Below are positions 30,967-42,464 of a stretch of DNA of 64,000 nucleotides, one piece after another (position 1 is the stretch's first letter; the number at the start of each line of letters is the position of its first letter). The notes under the pieces were generated by a model that did no database searches, was not told where the DNA came from, and worked only from the letters and a program-made list of their open reading frames with translations. A program made the translations under genes and the position numbers. Source of the stretch: Lepraria neglecta (taxonomy: Eukaryota > Ascomycota > Lecanoromycetes > Lecanorales > Stereocaulaceae); the NCBI GenBank assembly GCA_033220425.1, contig CM065646.1, forward strand, positions 1,743,501 to 1,807,500. The letters run 5' to 3'.

Positions 30967-32504
30967 CTAGCTTTTCACATCTTCGTCCTCTTCTTTCTTC
31001 TTCGCAAACTTGATCTTAGCGGCCTTGAATCCGTCGCTGAGGCCGTCCTTGAACTTCTCCCATGGCGTCCTGTTCAGCTTGTTGCTCAATTCTCGGTAAT
31101 TGTACATCTCCCCCCAGCAGTCCCGTCCCCATTCACATCCTGCCATGTTGACCACAAAGTCGCGATCTCGCTCTGAGTAATGTATCCGAGCATCTTCTCC
31201 ATTTTCGCTGCAAGCGCCCATGGGGAAGCTGTTGATCTTCCGCTGCGGGATGAAGGCTGTATGCGGTCTTATCCAAGGCTGATTGATGTAAAGATGTTCC
31301 ATTGCATCCTGCTCTTTGTGCTCCCATTCCATGTGTTTCTGCTCGTAACCAACAGGATCCCACCAAATATCTAGCAGTCGATCGGTCCAGATGCTGCGGT
31401 GGACAAAGAAAGAGCCGAGGTTGAAGCCCCCACAATCTTGTGGTATGACAAGATGGATCGAGTCTTTTCGGCCATTGCCCGTGGGAGAGCGGGCCACGGC
31501 GTCAAGATGAGGAGATTTGAAGGGGTGTGAGATGTTTAGCGGGTTGTAAATGTTAATATCGCGGTAGGTATTCCCAGTGAGGTCGTTGAAGATGTGGCTT
31601 TGTAATGAGTATGATGGCTCCATGATGAAAGTGTTGAGATCCAGCCACCAGAACCTGTTGTTTCGGGTCAGCCAAAGCACTGGGACATGGATTGTGAGGT
31701 CTTACCATTCAGCCTTTGGATACTTCCGCATGCAATTTCGTATTGTGTCCACTTTCTCCCAGCTCTCTCGCCATTCGTGAGCATATCGTTTCTTGGTGCT
31801 CATGTCCACAATCTCCAAGTCGTAACCCCACTTCTTGGCATACTTCTTCTTATTCCTCACGCTGTCTCTTTCGATAGCCCATTCTCGTGGACCCTTCCAC
31901 TCCATGACACCTCCTCCTTGATTAGCTGCCAATATGACGACGTACTTGCTGCCACCGCCTAACCATGCCGCTCTTCGGTACACTCGATGCAGGGCTGCAC
32001 ATGGTCAGCATTTGGATGACTTAGGGCGACGTAGTACTCACGAGTAACGTAAAACAACAGATACGCTAAAAACAAACCGAGTACTATGCCAAGTCGTAAT
32101 CTGAAGCGCCATGCTATTCGTCCAGCCATTGTGAGAAATCGAACAGTCCTGCTTCCATTGATGGGCGGCCATCTCCCTCGTCCCAGCTTTTCTTTATCCG
32201 AAAAGTTTCTTCGCCCTCCCATGCTGAATGTAGGCAGACTTGTGGATATCTTTCTTGCGTGTCTTGAGAAGAAGCCATTGTTCCTCGTTGAAAATGACGG
32301 GTATCCATTGACCTCCTCGCTTCGCGCTTTTGCCGAAGCCCAGGTCACGTTGTCACTACTCGTAGCCGCTGATCCATTCTCCTGTATATCTCCGTATGTC
32401 TTCCTAGGACTTGATTTCCCACTCATGTTATCATAGGGGGTGGTCAGCCCAGGACTCGCCCACCCTCCCCCTCCTCTTGGTGACGGCGATCTCGATAATG
32501 ACAT
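30967..32504 (-). CDS. GT34 alpha-1,6-mannosyltransferase (Mnn10/Mnn11 family)
   Basis: Golgi type II glycosyltransferase that builds the alpha-1,6 backbone of N-linked mannan as part of the M-Pol II complex. Exons 32042-32504, 31706-31994 and 30967-31654 join in phase (479 aa). The start MSLSRSPSPRGGGGW is the first ATG; the frame extends upstream without one. A single transmembrane anchor near residues 130-155 (RLGIVLGLFLAYLLFYV) follows a basic Ser-rich cytoplasmic tail. The catalytic domain shows KYVVILAANQGGGV, YAKKWGYDLEIVDMS, RESWEKVDTIR, then FWWLDLNTFIMEPSYSLQ. Its Asp-x-Asn takes the place of the metal-binding DxD. QDCGGFNLGSFF and EQDAMEHLY are further family blocks. Mnn10 versus Mnn11 cannot be settled by eye. 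Confidence 0.9.
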
Positions 32505-33696
32505 GGTTTCTTGGAGTGGTGTGCCAGGTATAGGTGGTAGTGAGTGGGGAGCACCCGTCGGGAACCCCGACGAGGACCCTGTACGTTGAACCGATGGGCG
32601 CTGGTTCTGTATATTCAACGATGGCGGTGGCTTTGTAGTCGACGACGTACGCCGTCGACGTTGCGTTGTCTGAGTGGAGGCCGGAGAAGCCAGGTTGTTT
32701 GCTTCGTTGATGGCAGAAAGCTGTTCGCAGTCCTGTCAAAGGATAGATAAATAGCGAGAAGGAATGCCGGACTATGAGCGGGTAGCGGGAGAATGTAAGT
32801 GCGGTGATAGCGATTTGATGCAGGAACAAAGGTCGCTGTTGGATTAGTACTATAAAGTTAGAAAGTAATGACCGTAGACGCCGTCGATGGGTCCGAGGAC
32901 GAGGTGTGCGGTTGATCTGGTAACTTTTTCGTAGGTGAGACCGAGGAACCCTTATTCGACCCTAGCGAACAGGGGTAGAGCAAATTTGGGCTAGCGCTAG
33001 GCCTCGTCCAGTCCAGTCATCCTCCTCACCTTCACGGACTTTTTGATGTCGACGAATGATGAGAGTATGGCAGTGATGAAAGAATTAAAGGGTCTTCCAA
33101 GAGCTCCTCGCTGACTGTACAGAGCTGTCGCTGAAACGTGCCAATCATTTGCAGACACCAAGAGTTGCGGAAACTGATTATGCACACCTGCAAAATTGTG
33201 TCTTGGCGGTGGGGGATTAAGAGATTACAGGAAGGCTCAAAACGGTAGCCGAAGTGATAGTCCATTGGTTTCAGACGGATTACTATCATGCGGTACAGAA
33301 TTTGCAATTTGCATTATCATGGTCATCGTTGATGTTTCTACACCTAAATCCAGCAAGCCAGCGCGTGTTCTCGACCACAGCGACTGCCATACTGACAACG
33401 CCGCTCGTCACCAGCAGCCTAAACTCGCCTCCAAAGCATCACGACCATGACCGAAAAGCCAGAGGTCGAATGCATTCAACTGCCTTCTAAGCGAAATAGG
33501 CAAATCTCTTCAATGACCCGGAACACCTTGCTCAAATATGATCGTCAACGCCAAACCGAGTATTGCCACCAACCTTTCATGGGCCTCAAAACGCCACATC
33601 AGCTGAACCAGACTGATGGATTCCTCGAGGGAGAGCGCGTTATTCTCTGACCGCTCAATTAGCAAATCGTACTTGAAGATAGGGGAGTTCGAATAC
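32505..33696. other. Intergenic region between two minus-strand genes
   Basis: 1.2 kb with overlapping short ORFs on both strands (32431-32829 -, 33196-33490 +) and no motifs. It presumably contains the GT34 promoter. Confidence 0.5.
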
Positions 33697-35396
33697 CTAC
33701 TCCATGCTCCGCTGGACTGCCCTACGCAGCTGGCGGTTGTACACCTTCTTGTCGTCTGGGGAGCCCCAGAACAACTTTGATGCTTCTGGATTGACCAAGG
33801 TACGGGGATCGTAGGGCGGATCGGTATCCTCGATGGCGTGTATCATCGCCTCGATGTGATACTTCAGCTCGTCGGGACGCTTTGGAAAGTAGCACAATAC
33901 ACCGTTCTTCGATACGCGGTGATGGAACATCTTAGTCTCGAAGATGACACGGGGCTGCTCCTCTGGGAATCGAGGACTGATTGCGATCTTGATCCTGAAC
34001 ATGCCTCCGTCAAGGTTCGTCATAGGCCGGCCAAAGTAGGTCAACAACCAGACAAACGGATTCCTGTCCACAAGGTCCAGGTCAAGAGTGACCATGTCGT
34101 TTTTTTTGTAGCTCTCCACGATCTGCTGGAACTGGCGCCCAAGCTGTGAGGCTGTGGTCGTGTCTTTTCGTACTTGCAAAGCGCCTTCCTCCGCCCAGTA
34201 GTCGATTTCGCGATAAAGCACAGCATGGATCAGTTGGAGTCTTCGTCGGAGTTCAGGATAATTGAATTTGCCAGGCATGGTGTTACCGCCCCCTTCGAAA
34301 GGCATGGTTGTGAAATTCTGATTGGGCCTGACTGCTTTCTCCGCTTCATCTATGGATATTAGATAGGAGTCGTAGTACCATAGGAAACGTCGCTTGCAAA
34401 GGTCCTTGAATGGCTCGAATGCCGGCGGTGTCGGCTCTACATCGTACTCGGAGCGAGGCTCGGCAGACTCTTCTAGTGCTGGAAAGTCATCAACCACGCC
34501 GTCCGAGTGGATGCCCATGTAATCTTCAAGGCGTTGAATGATGGATATCCGCAGCGTTTCGTGTCTTATCTAAGGGATGTCAAATCAGGTAAGTTGGGAT
34601 GACGTGAGGATGATTACCTTGGCAACGTATTGAGCTTGTGCCTTCTTGTCTTCACTGGAGTTTGCGTTCTCGAACCCAGGCTCATTTTCGTAGGGGTTTG
34701 GAGACATTAAGCTTTGTATCGAGATTAGGATGGATTCAAGGCCTTGAGCAGAAGACCATTCCTCGCCCCGTTCACCCCTCCATGTCCTGAGATTGGTTCA
34801 TCAGTGAGAGTTTTCCTAGCTCGACTGCGGACCATTACCCTAAAATTGACCTAGATACATGTCAGTGAATTACGGTAGCAACAAATTTTTGTAGTGTAGA
34901 CTCACAGGCAAACCTTGCCCCCAGCGTAGATGTTTGGATTGAATCGGCATCGCCCTCCATTAGTTGTCTTTGCAGTCACGGACGGTGCTTTCTCAGGGTA
35001 CTCTGACAAGATTAAATCAGACAGAGAACTTGTGACTGGAAGTTGGAAGGATCACCTTCTGGGAACTTGACGCTGAACTGAGGCGGTAAATGTTAGCAGT
35101 CTGAGTATTAGCACAGATTTCTCTCCACGCACTTCGAAGAAGCCAAACTCATACGGTGTCTCGGGTGGGCCTATGATCAAAGCTTTGACATTGCGAACGT
35201 CGCTATCTCGAAAGGCTACTGCTAAAGCTGATAATTTCGTCAGCCCGACCAGAAAGGGTTGGGAATTTCATATGACGCACATAAGTCGGTGTTCCTCTGG
35301 ATCTCTGAAAGTTCCTAGAAGAATTTAGACATAGAATACAGGATGTTAGAGAGCACAGCTTACGCGTATAACACGATAGCTGCTCTGATTAGACAT
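33697..35396 (-). CDS. Double-UBC ubiquitin-conjugating enzyme, eight exons with a 12-nt microexon
   Basis: E2-type enzyme of 442 aa. Exons: 35364-35396, 35281-35314, 35133-35221, 35056-35077 (22 nt), 34906-35002, 34839-34850 (12 nt), 34618-34786, 33697-34569. All phases fit. The N-terminal UBC domain runs [44 protein letters not shown]-like strand, FNPNIY, GGKVCLSILGTWRG with the active-site Cys, then [18 protein letters not shown] as in UBE2Z-type E2s. A second E2-like fold occupies the C-terminus ([27 protein letters not shown] with a Cys, [14 protein letters not shown]). A linker of about 180 residues joins them. Whether the second Cys is active is unknown. The N-terminal half is missed if only long ORFs are considered. 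Confidence 0.9.
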
Positions 35397-36713
35397 TTGA
35401 TCTGGCAGGTTAGGTTGCTTGGTAAAGCTGTGGAGAACAAAGATGCAGGGTTGGAGGTTCAAGAAATCATGAGTTCACGTATTCATCAGATATCATATAT
35501 CACGAGATCTCAAGTGTTATGCAGGTGTGAAGTGTTCTTTGACGGTTCTAGATGCTCATAGGCAAACTTTCTGTAAGGCTGCAGTGAAGTTGGCGTGAAA
35601 CAGCCGAATACGGTATCGACCTGGCCAGCGCTTCATGATTGCCAGCAGCCAAACAATTCCGGGTTACTTTAAGGCTGCTTGCTGCGCTACACCATGTGAT
35701 TTGAAACATTTTCGGAGGGTCTATAGACCTGTAGCTCCTGAATTGAGCGGGAGTAAGGCATGCACAAGAAACTCTGGTACGAAAACTAATATTGGTACAG
35801 CAGCGATCTATGTAATATTACGGGTCCCTCAGCATTTACGTGCGGAGAGTGAAAGTGCAACGAATGGAGTCCACTGCAAGAAGCTACAACACTTGTGGGG
35901 CTCTTGTTGTCGAATACGTAGTACGTATTATGTAGACCGCAGCTATCATTAGATTCTTTATAGTTGCCTGAGCTTTGTCTGAATACGGTTGCTTGGCTGG
36001 TGACTCGTTGGAAAGCTACCTTAGCTCCTGAGCTCCCTCCACAGCCAAATCCGCTAAAATTGGATTGCCGCTACATCATCTCCAGACTCCAAGCACTCGA
36101 CAGCCAAGACGTTCAATAATCCACAACTTACTCCACGCTCTTTCACCTCTTAATCAGCACACCTCTCCGCCAGGCGCACCATCTGTCATTGCGCTGCCAC
36201 TCTGCCTATACCCTGCGGCCGGCGTTTGCTCTTTCGGCGTACATTCCGTCCATTACCTCGTTATACCCCAGCGCACATCGACGTCCTCAGCAAGCCAATA
36301 ACGATCTTTACCACCTTCTTCTGGCGCCCGCTCGCTTTGCCCGAGGTGTTCAAGTACAACGAGTACCAACATAGGGCCAGCTGGTGCCTCGAGAAATCTA
36401 CACCGCCGCAGCCATACAGTCCACCAGCATCAATCCCTCAGAGAGGATTAGAGCTTGAATACTTTAGCAGGGAGCTCCCGGTAGATCTCATACACAATTC
36501 GTTTTGACTAAACCAAGGTTAGAGGTCGCAGGGCACACTGCGGGTGCATGAATACCCAAACTACGTTGGGCGCAACAAAATTATCCGCAACGAAGGAAAT
36601 TCCATTGGACATTACAGACTGGCATATACAACGAGAACAACAAGGACTGGAAAGGGTGTTCTTGATACTCAGACATTATTGGAGGATATTACGAGACTGG
36701 AAGGGGGGCAGCC
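35397..36713. promoter_or_regulatory. Divergent promoter region and long 5' leader
   Basis: 1.3 kb between the divergent E2 (-) and LIM-RhoGAP (+) genes, so both promoters lie here. A 93-codon ORF at 36226-36507 (+) ends about 200 bp before the RhoGAP ATG and could be a uORF if transcription starts early. No TATA-like element stands out. Confidence 0.5.
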
Positions 36714-39700
36714 ATGATGAGCCCGCAGTCGGAGGGCAGGCCGTCTACTGACAGGCAGCCTGGAGAAAACGGCTATAACAATCGGGGAGGATATCGACAG
36801 CAAAGCTTTGAGGATAATCGGAATACACAGCCCGGGCGTGCAAATGGCTATGGCCAGACAGACATTCCGAAACAAAGATTCATGGGTCCACCACCAGCAC
36901 CTGGAGAGTCAAGAAGTCCGAACGGCAGCTTGCCACACTCACCAGTAGATGGGCGCAATGGCCGAAGCAGAGAGACGACACAAGATCTGCCAATCCGTGA
37001 ACGATCACGAACCAACGGAGCACCTGGAGCCAAGTCCTCTGGTACCCTCAGGCTTTGCAAGAAGTGCGGTGAAGCCTTGACGGGGCAGTTCGTGAGAGCT
37101 TTGGGGGGTACTTTCCATCTGGATTGCTTTAGATGCCGGGTAAGTACAGGTACCCACCCGTTGAGGTCAAAAGAACTGACCATGCATGCAGGACTGTGGG
37201 GATATCGTTGCTTCCAAATTCTTCCCTGTCGATGACGACGAAGGCGAGGGCCAGTACCCCCTTTGCGAAACCGACTACTTCCGCCGACTTGATCTACTGT
37301 GCTTTGACTGTGGGGGTGCTCTTCGCGGTTCCTACATTACAGCTCTGGATCGGAAATACCACATCGAGCATTTTACCTGTTCGGTGTGCCCGACAGTCTT
37401 CGGTGCGCAAGATAGCTACTACGAGCATGAAGGGAAGGTATACTGTCACTATCACTACTCGACGCAGTTTGCGCAACGATGCAATGGATGCCAGACAGCA
37501 ATCCTTAAGCAATTTGTGGAGATATTCAGGAATGGCGAGAACCAACATTGGCATCCCGAGTGCTACATGATCCACAAATTCTGGAATGTGCGGCTGGCAC
37601 CACCAGGCGTCGATGGCAGTAACCCACCACATGCTGAGGAGAACGCCACTGAAGATAAACGAACGTTGGTACGGGTGGAGGAGGAACAGATGGAAGAGAA
37701 AGTCTATCGGATATGGAGCGTTCTCTCGGCCTTCGAAGAATCTTCAGCAGCTTGCATATCGGACATGCTTCTCCACGTCAGTAACGGCTCGTATGTGGAG
37801 GGCATTCTAGTGGCGAAGAAGTTCATCTGGCACGTGGACATATTATTTGGGGGTACAGACAGGTTAGACTTTCTCATGGTCTCAGAGGGTCTGAAAGGTA
37901 CGTCTTGTGTTAGCTCCGAATATCTGGACATCACTAATACTTACCGCTCAGGTCTTTCCTATGGACGAGAAGCAAAGCTGCTTTGCAAGAAGATCGTAGC
38001 CTTCTTCTCGTTGCTCTCCAAGACGCAGGAGACCGGTGTCAAAAAGCTCGGCGTCACTCAAGAGCTGTTGTCATTGGTCACGGGTCTGGCGCACTATCTC
38101 AAGCTCCTTATTCGCATCAGTCTGCAAGGCGCCCTGAAGCTGGAACGTGAACGACGAAGCCTTGAAGGCCTCCATCGCTTCCTCGCGGACCTGGAACATC
38201 TGGAATCTGTCAAGGAAGCCGAAAATTCCGATCTACTTTCGGATGTCTCTGGGCTAGCGGATCAACAATCAGATCTCTGTCACAAATGCAAGGAGCCGAT
38301 TGACGATGAATGCGTCAAGTTGGATAAGCAAAGATGGCATAAGCACCACCTGACTTGCGACTACTGTGAGAGGGTCTTGGGCGAAGACTTGAAGGATGCG
38401 TTGTGGAGCGAGCGAGAAGGTCAGGTTGTATGTCGACGCTGCCACGAAGAGAATCGTCAAGCACCGGACGCCACCGCGAGCTTCGAGGCAATCACAAGAC
38501 TTCAGCAATACGTCTACCTACTTCGAGTTGCTCTTGCGAGATTGCTTTCTGTCCTTCGGTCGGGAGGCGCTCTACCTCATACTTCAGACGATCCGAATCT
38601 AACGACATACGATTCCAAGGCCGGACATCGGGTAAATGAGAGCGGACAGCCCGAACCACCACTCCTTAGGGAAACCTCGCGGTCAAAGTCCTATGGCGGG
38701 ACTGAAGTCGCGGAGAATAATGCTTCCTCCTATGAGCAAACGGTTGGGGAGATGAAGAGACTTCGGTCTACTCGCATGGACACCCAACTCTCCACAAACC
38801 TCAAGAAAGCTCGCACTTCTCGAATACTTGATGGTCCAGAGGGTTTCAGTAGAAGGCCAGGATCAGCTGGAGCAGATGGCTCGGATCAGAAGCAACAAGG
38901 CTTCCACATAGTGGAAGATCGAGACGCCAACAATGACACCACTACTAGCAACCTGATTTTCGGCCACCAAGACGCGCTTACCCTCGATGACATTCCAAGA
39001 ATAGTCGCTGCAGAGCAAGCGAAAGAGCAGCGGCCCAATGCTTACAAACATGCTAAAAATCAGTTGATCGGCTCTGGTGGGCGAGAACCCAAACTCTACA
39101 GCGGTCATCAGCGCGGTGTCTCTGGAGGAAATGACCTTGACATCCCTGGGGGTGACACAGCACCTCAGCGGATGAAGAGATACTTTTCCGAGCTCTCTGC
39201 TTTGGAATATTTCATCGTCCGTCACGTTGCGGTTCTCTCGATGGAGCCACTACTGGAAGGTCACTATAGCCTCGAAGAACTACTAAACCTAATAGAAACA
39301 AGGAAACCAACGTTCTGGGGCAAGTTTGGGAAAGCCTTCCAGAAGAACAATGACAGACCAAAAGGCACCAAGAAGAAGGGCGTCTTTGGTATTTCCTTGG
39401 ATGTGCTTGTTGAGAGAGACGGTGTGGAATCCACCTATGGCGTTGGACCTGGTGCTCTGAGAGTACCTGGCATCATTGACGATACTATCTCAGCCATGCG
39501 ACAGATGGATATGTCTGTGGAGGGTGTCTTCCGCAAGAACGGAAACATCAAGGGCCTTCGAGATTTGACCGAGAAAATCGACGCGAAGGAAGTTGAGGTC
39601 GACCTGTCAAAAGAAAATCCAGTTCAAGTGGCTGCTCTACTCAAGAAGTTCCTCAGAGAGCTCCCGGATCCTCTGCTGACCTACAAGCTATACCGGCTGT

Positions 39701-40618
39701 TCATCACCTCGCAAAGTAAGTCGTTCGCCCTCTTTCTACCATGATGCCAATTTGCTGATTCCCTGCGTCAGAAATCACGGACGAGGAGAAGAAACGAAGA
39801 GTCTTACATCTCACATGCTGTCTATTACCAAAGAGTCACAGAGACTCTCTGGAGATCTTGTTCTCTTTCCTTGTCTGGGCTTCATCTTTTTCACAGGTAG
39901 ACGAGGAGTCTGGTAGCAAGATGGACACGCACAATCTCGCCACTGTCATAACGCCAAACATTCTCAAAGAGAAGAGCGCTGTCGTTGGCCAAGATGAAAG
40001 CAGTTTCCTCGCTATCGAAGTTATCAACACATTAATAGAGTATAACGATCAGATGTGTGAAGTAAGTCCCTCTCCTGCTCTCCTCGCCGAAATATTCAAA
40101 TCTAACTTCGAATGCAGGTCCCCGAAGATCTCCAATCCATCCTAAATGACTCCTCCCTCTTCAACAACAGCTCCGACATAACCACCAAAGAAATCCTTAA
40201 ACGTTACGGCGATATTGGCCGCTCAGCCGCCCACCATCCAGTCATTACCGAACAATCCCCCGACACTCCTCCCTCCCGCTCCAAAGACACCTCCAGCGCC
40301 AACCAAACCAAACCCGCCGCCCCAGTAATCACCCACGTCGACACAGACCCCTACCAAACGCCCACGTGGCCGAAAGAGTCTAGTGTGAGGCATGTACAGG
40401 GCCAGGCACAAGATGCGCCTACATATCCAAGCACGTCAAATAATACACCGTCCCTGCGCGAACACGAGTGGAGGGACCCTAACAGCCCCTATCACAGAAG
40501 AGGTGGCAGCAGTGAGAGCCAAGCCAGCAACCGAAGCGGCCCAGGACACGGTCACAAATATTCAGGCTGGGGCAACAAGGGTGCGCCTGGGGCTATGGGT
40601 GTCACAAATGCCTCATGA
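36714..40618 (+). CDS. LRG1: LIM-domain Rho GTPase-activating protein (LRG1 type)
   Basis: Stimulates GTP hydrolysis on Rho-family GTPases (Rho1 in yeast Lrg1), restraining cell-wall and polarity signalling at growing tips. Exons 36714-37139, 37192-37897, 37952-39715, 39772-40061 and 40118-40618 sum to 1228 aa. LIM repeats: CKKCGEAL...CFRCRDCG...YPLCETDY; CFDCGGAL...FTCSVCPTVF...YCHYHY; a third CNGCQTAILKQF...HPECY; and CHKCKEPIDDEC...CDYC...CRRCHEE at about residues 375-435. The RhoGAP domain holds VFGISLDVL, the arginine finger in VEGVFRKNGN, KKFLRELPDPLL and NLATVITPNIL. The tail is Ser/Pro-rich and disordered. The 54-nt intron 37898-37951 has GTACGT, CTAAT and CTCAG and no stop, so it reads through in frame if retained. 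LRG1 is preferred to RGA1 because of the LIM number. Confidence 0.9.
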
Positions 40619-41118
40619 ACCTTTCGCCCTTATACTTCTCTTGGCGCTTTAGTCTATAATGTGACGGACCTGCATGGCGTTCATAAGCCGCCTCTTTATG
40701 ACTTTCTTTACCGCATGTCTTCGTTCCTCGAGTGGCACGTCTGCATACCCCGCAAGCAGCGGGTGGGCGTTCTTCATGAATGTTACAGATTGTTTTACCT
40801 GGCATGGCTTGGTGTCATTGGGTAGCATTGGGAAGTCAAGTCACACGGCGGAAAATGTCTTTTTTAAAAAAAATTTTTACTCTACATGTGCATGATAGGT
40901 GTGAGATAAGATACTTCATGATAGCGCCTGATACCCTGATACCCTGATGCAAAGGGACACGGGCAACAGGGATTCTTAGTTAATGTCGCCAATATTCATT
41001 ATACCAACTACATGTACACCAAAAATTTGTTCGTCGTGACTCTTCACCATCCAATTATTGGCAGTCTACACTCTTCAGTCGAGCAATAGCAACCAGTTGC
41101 AACGCTTGCAACGTGCTA
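40619..41118. other. Spacer between RhoGAP gene and transposon
   Basis: 500 bp with a T/A run near 40859-40877. TA at 41117-41118 is the left copy of the transposon target duplication. No gene seen. Confidence 0.6.
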
Positions 41119-41246
41119 TTAGCGTGTGATAGTAAATCGGGATTGCTTGGCAGTGGGACTCTGCAACGCGCTTGGGTAAATTTATTAGAAAATCTCACCA
41201 AAAATTTCCCTTCATTGTTGTAAACGTTCATAACAACCACAACCAC
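41119..41246 (+). repeat. Left terminal inverted repeat (128 bp)
   Basis: Begins TTAGCGTGTGATAGTAAATC and ends ATAACAACCACAACCAC. It matches the reverse complement of 44557-44684 except for TC versus CT at 41228-41229. Confidence 0.95.
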
Positions 41247-41367
41247 TATTATCGCTGCTATCGCACATAACCTGATTGCCTATTCGGGTAATCGTGAGGC
41301 TCCTGGCAGTGGTTTTTTGGTGTTTCATTGCTGATATTCCAGCAGCTGCCACCTCCTGCTGCGCCGT

Positions 41368-42390
41368 ATGCCTCCATTCAGAAAAGATCCATCCGTTCAT
41401 CAGCGCGCCTTGCTACTATTCGAATCACGTTGGCGCCCTCAGGCAGTAGCTGCAGACGCTCGAGCCAGTCGAACAACAGGCTACCGTTGGGAGAGAAATA
41501 TTGCAATATATGGTGATACTGTGGTTCCTCCTTGTCTGCAGACCTATGGACCACGCCGTCGCCTTACTCCTAGTGCTCTCGAGTTACTGCTTGAATATCA
41601 GCGTCAAAAGCCGTGGCTCTATCAGGATGAGCTCGCCAGGTTCCTTGCGGAGGAGTGGGATATACAGGTTCATCGATCTACCATCTTAAAGGCCCTGAAA
41701 GAAGCCGGCATCAGTCGGAAAAAGGGTCAGCGGATAGGCCCACAAAGCGAAGAGTTGCGTATTGCATGGCAAGCGTTTGCGATGCAGGTGAGGGCCGAGC
41801 AGTTGGTGTTTATCGACGAATCGCTGTTTAAGCTACAGACGATGTGGCGAGCTATGGCTTATGCTCCTCTCGGTGAGCCTGCTCGCTACCATGGCGATAT
41901 GAGAAGAGGTGATACATATAGTGTTTTGCCTGCATATACTACTGAAGGCTACCTTCCCTGTACCGGGATCAAGCAAGGTTACTACAACAAAGAGGATATT
42001 ATCGACTGGTTGCTTAACCACCTGCTACCGCTGTGTAACGAGTATCCAAGGGAGCGTAGTATCATCGTTCTAGATAACGTCAGCGTTCATGTCGACCAAC
42101 GGATTATACAGGCGATTGAGGAGAAGGGCTGTATCGTGAAATATCTTCCTCCTTACTCGCCAGACTATAATCCTATTGAGCTTACATTCAGTTTGCTTAA
42201 GGCGTGGATGAGGCGTTATTTCGAGACCTTCCGTCCCGTCTTTCAGAATGATTTTGAGGGCTTCTTGCAGTATGCAGTTGATAATAGTGGATGTGATACG
42301 AAGGCTAGAGAACATTTCCGATATAGCGCCGCTGGCTATATATCCAACGGTGATATTGAGGCTTTTGAGCGAGATCTGGAGGAGCTGTAG
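41368..42390 (+). CDS. Tc1/mariner DD34E transposase
   Basis: A 340-aa intact transposase catalysing cut-and-paste transposition. The N-terminal helix-turn-helix region (residues about 1-120, basic; RSTILKALKEAGIS resembles the second HTH) binds the terminal repeats. The DDE catalytic triad is Asp in LVFIDESLF, Asp in IIVLDNVSVH, and Glu in DYNPIELTFS. 34 residues lie between the second Asp and the Glu, hence DD34E. PPYSPDYNPIE is the superfamily signature. The ATG at 41368 lies 122 bp inside the left TIR. No stop or frameshift is seen, so the enzyme is probably active. Confidence 0.93.
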   Translation: MPPFRKDPSVHQRALLLFESRWRPQAVAADARASRTTGYRWERNIAIYGDTVVPPCLQTYGPRRRLTPSALELLLEYQRQKPWLYQDELARFLAEEWDIQVHRSTILKALKEAGISRKKGQRIGPQSEELRIAWQAFAMQVRAEQLVFIDESLFKLQTMWRAMAYAPLGEPARYHGDMRRGDTYSVLPAYTTEGYLPCTGIKQGYYNKEDIIDWLLNHLLPLCNEYPRERSIIVLDNVSVHVDQRIIQAIEEKGCIVKYLPPYSPDYNPIELTFSLLKAWMRRYFETFRPVFQNDFEGFLQYAVDNSGCDTKAREHFRYSAAGYISNGDIEAFERDLEEL

Positions 42391-42464
42391 TCCTGAGGCA
42401 GCTGTATCTATATTATTATCTACTGCTAAAACTACTTTAATCTATAGACTTGCCTCTATACGAT

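Noticed and set aside
36226-36507. 93-codon ORF before the LIM-RhoGAP gene
   Set aside because: Low-complexity Pro/Phe-rich, no family resemblance; kept only as a possible uORF in the promoter entry.
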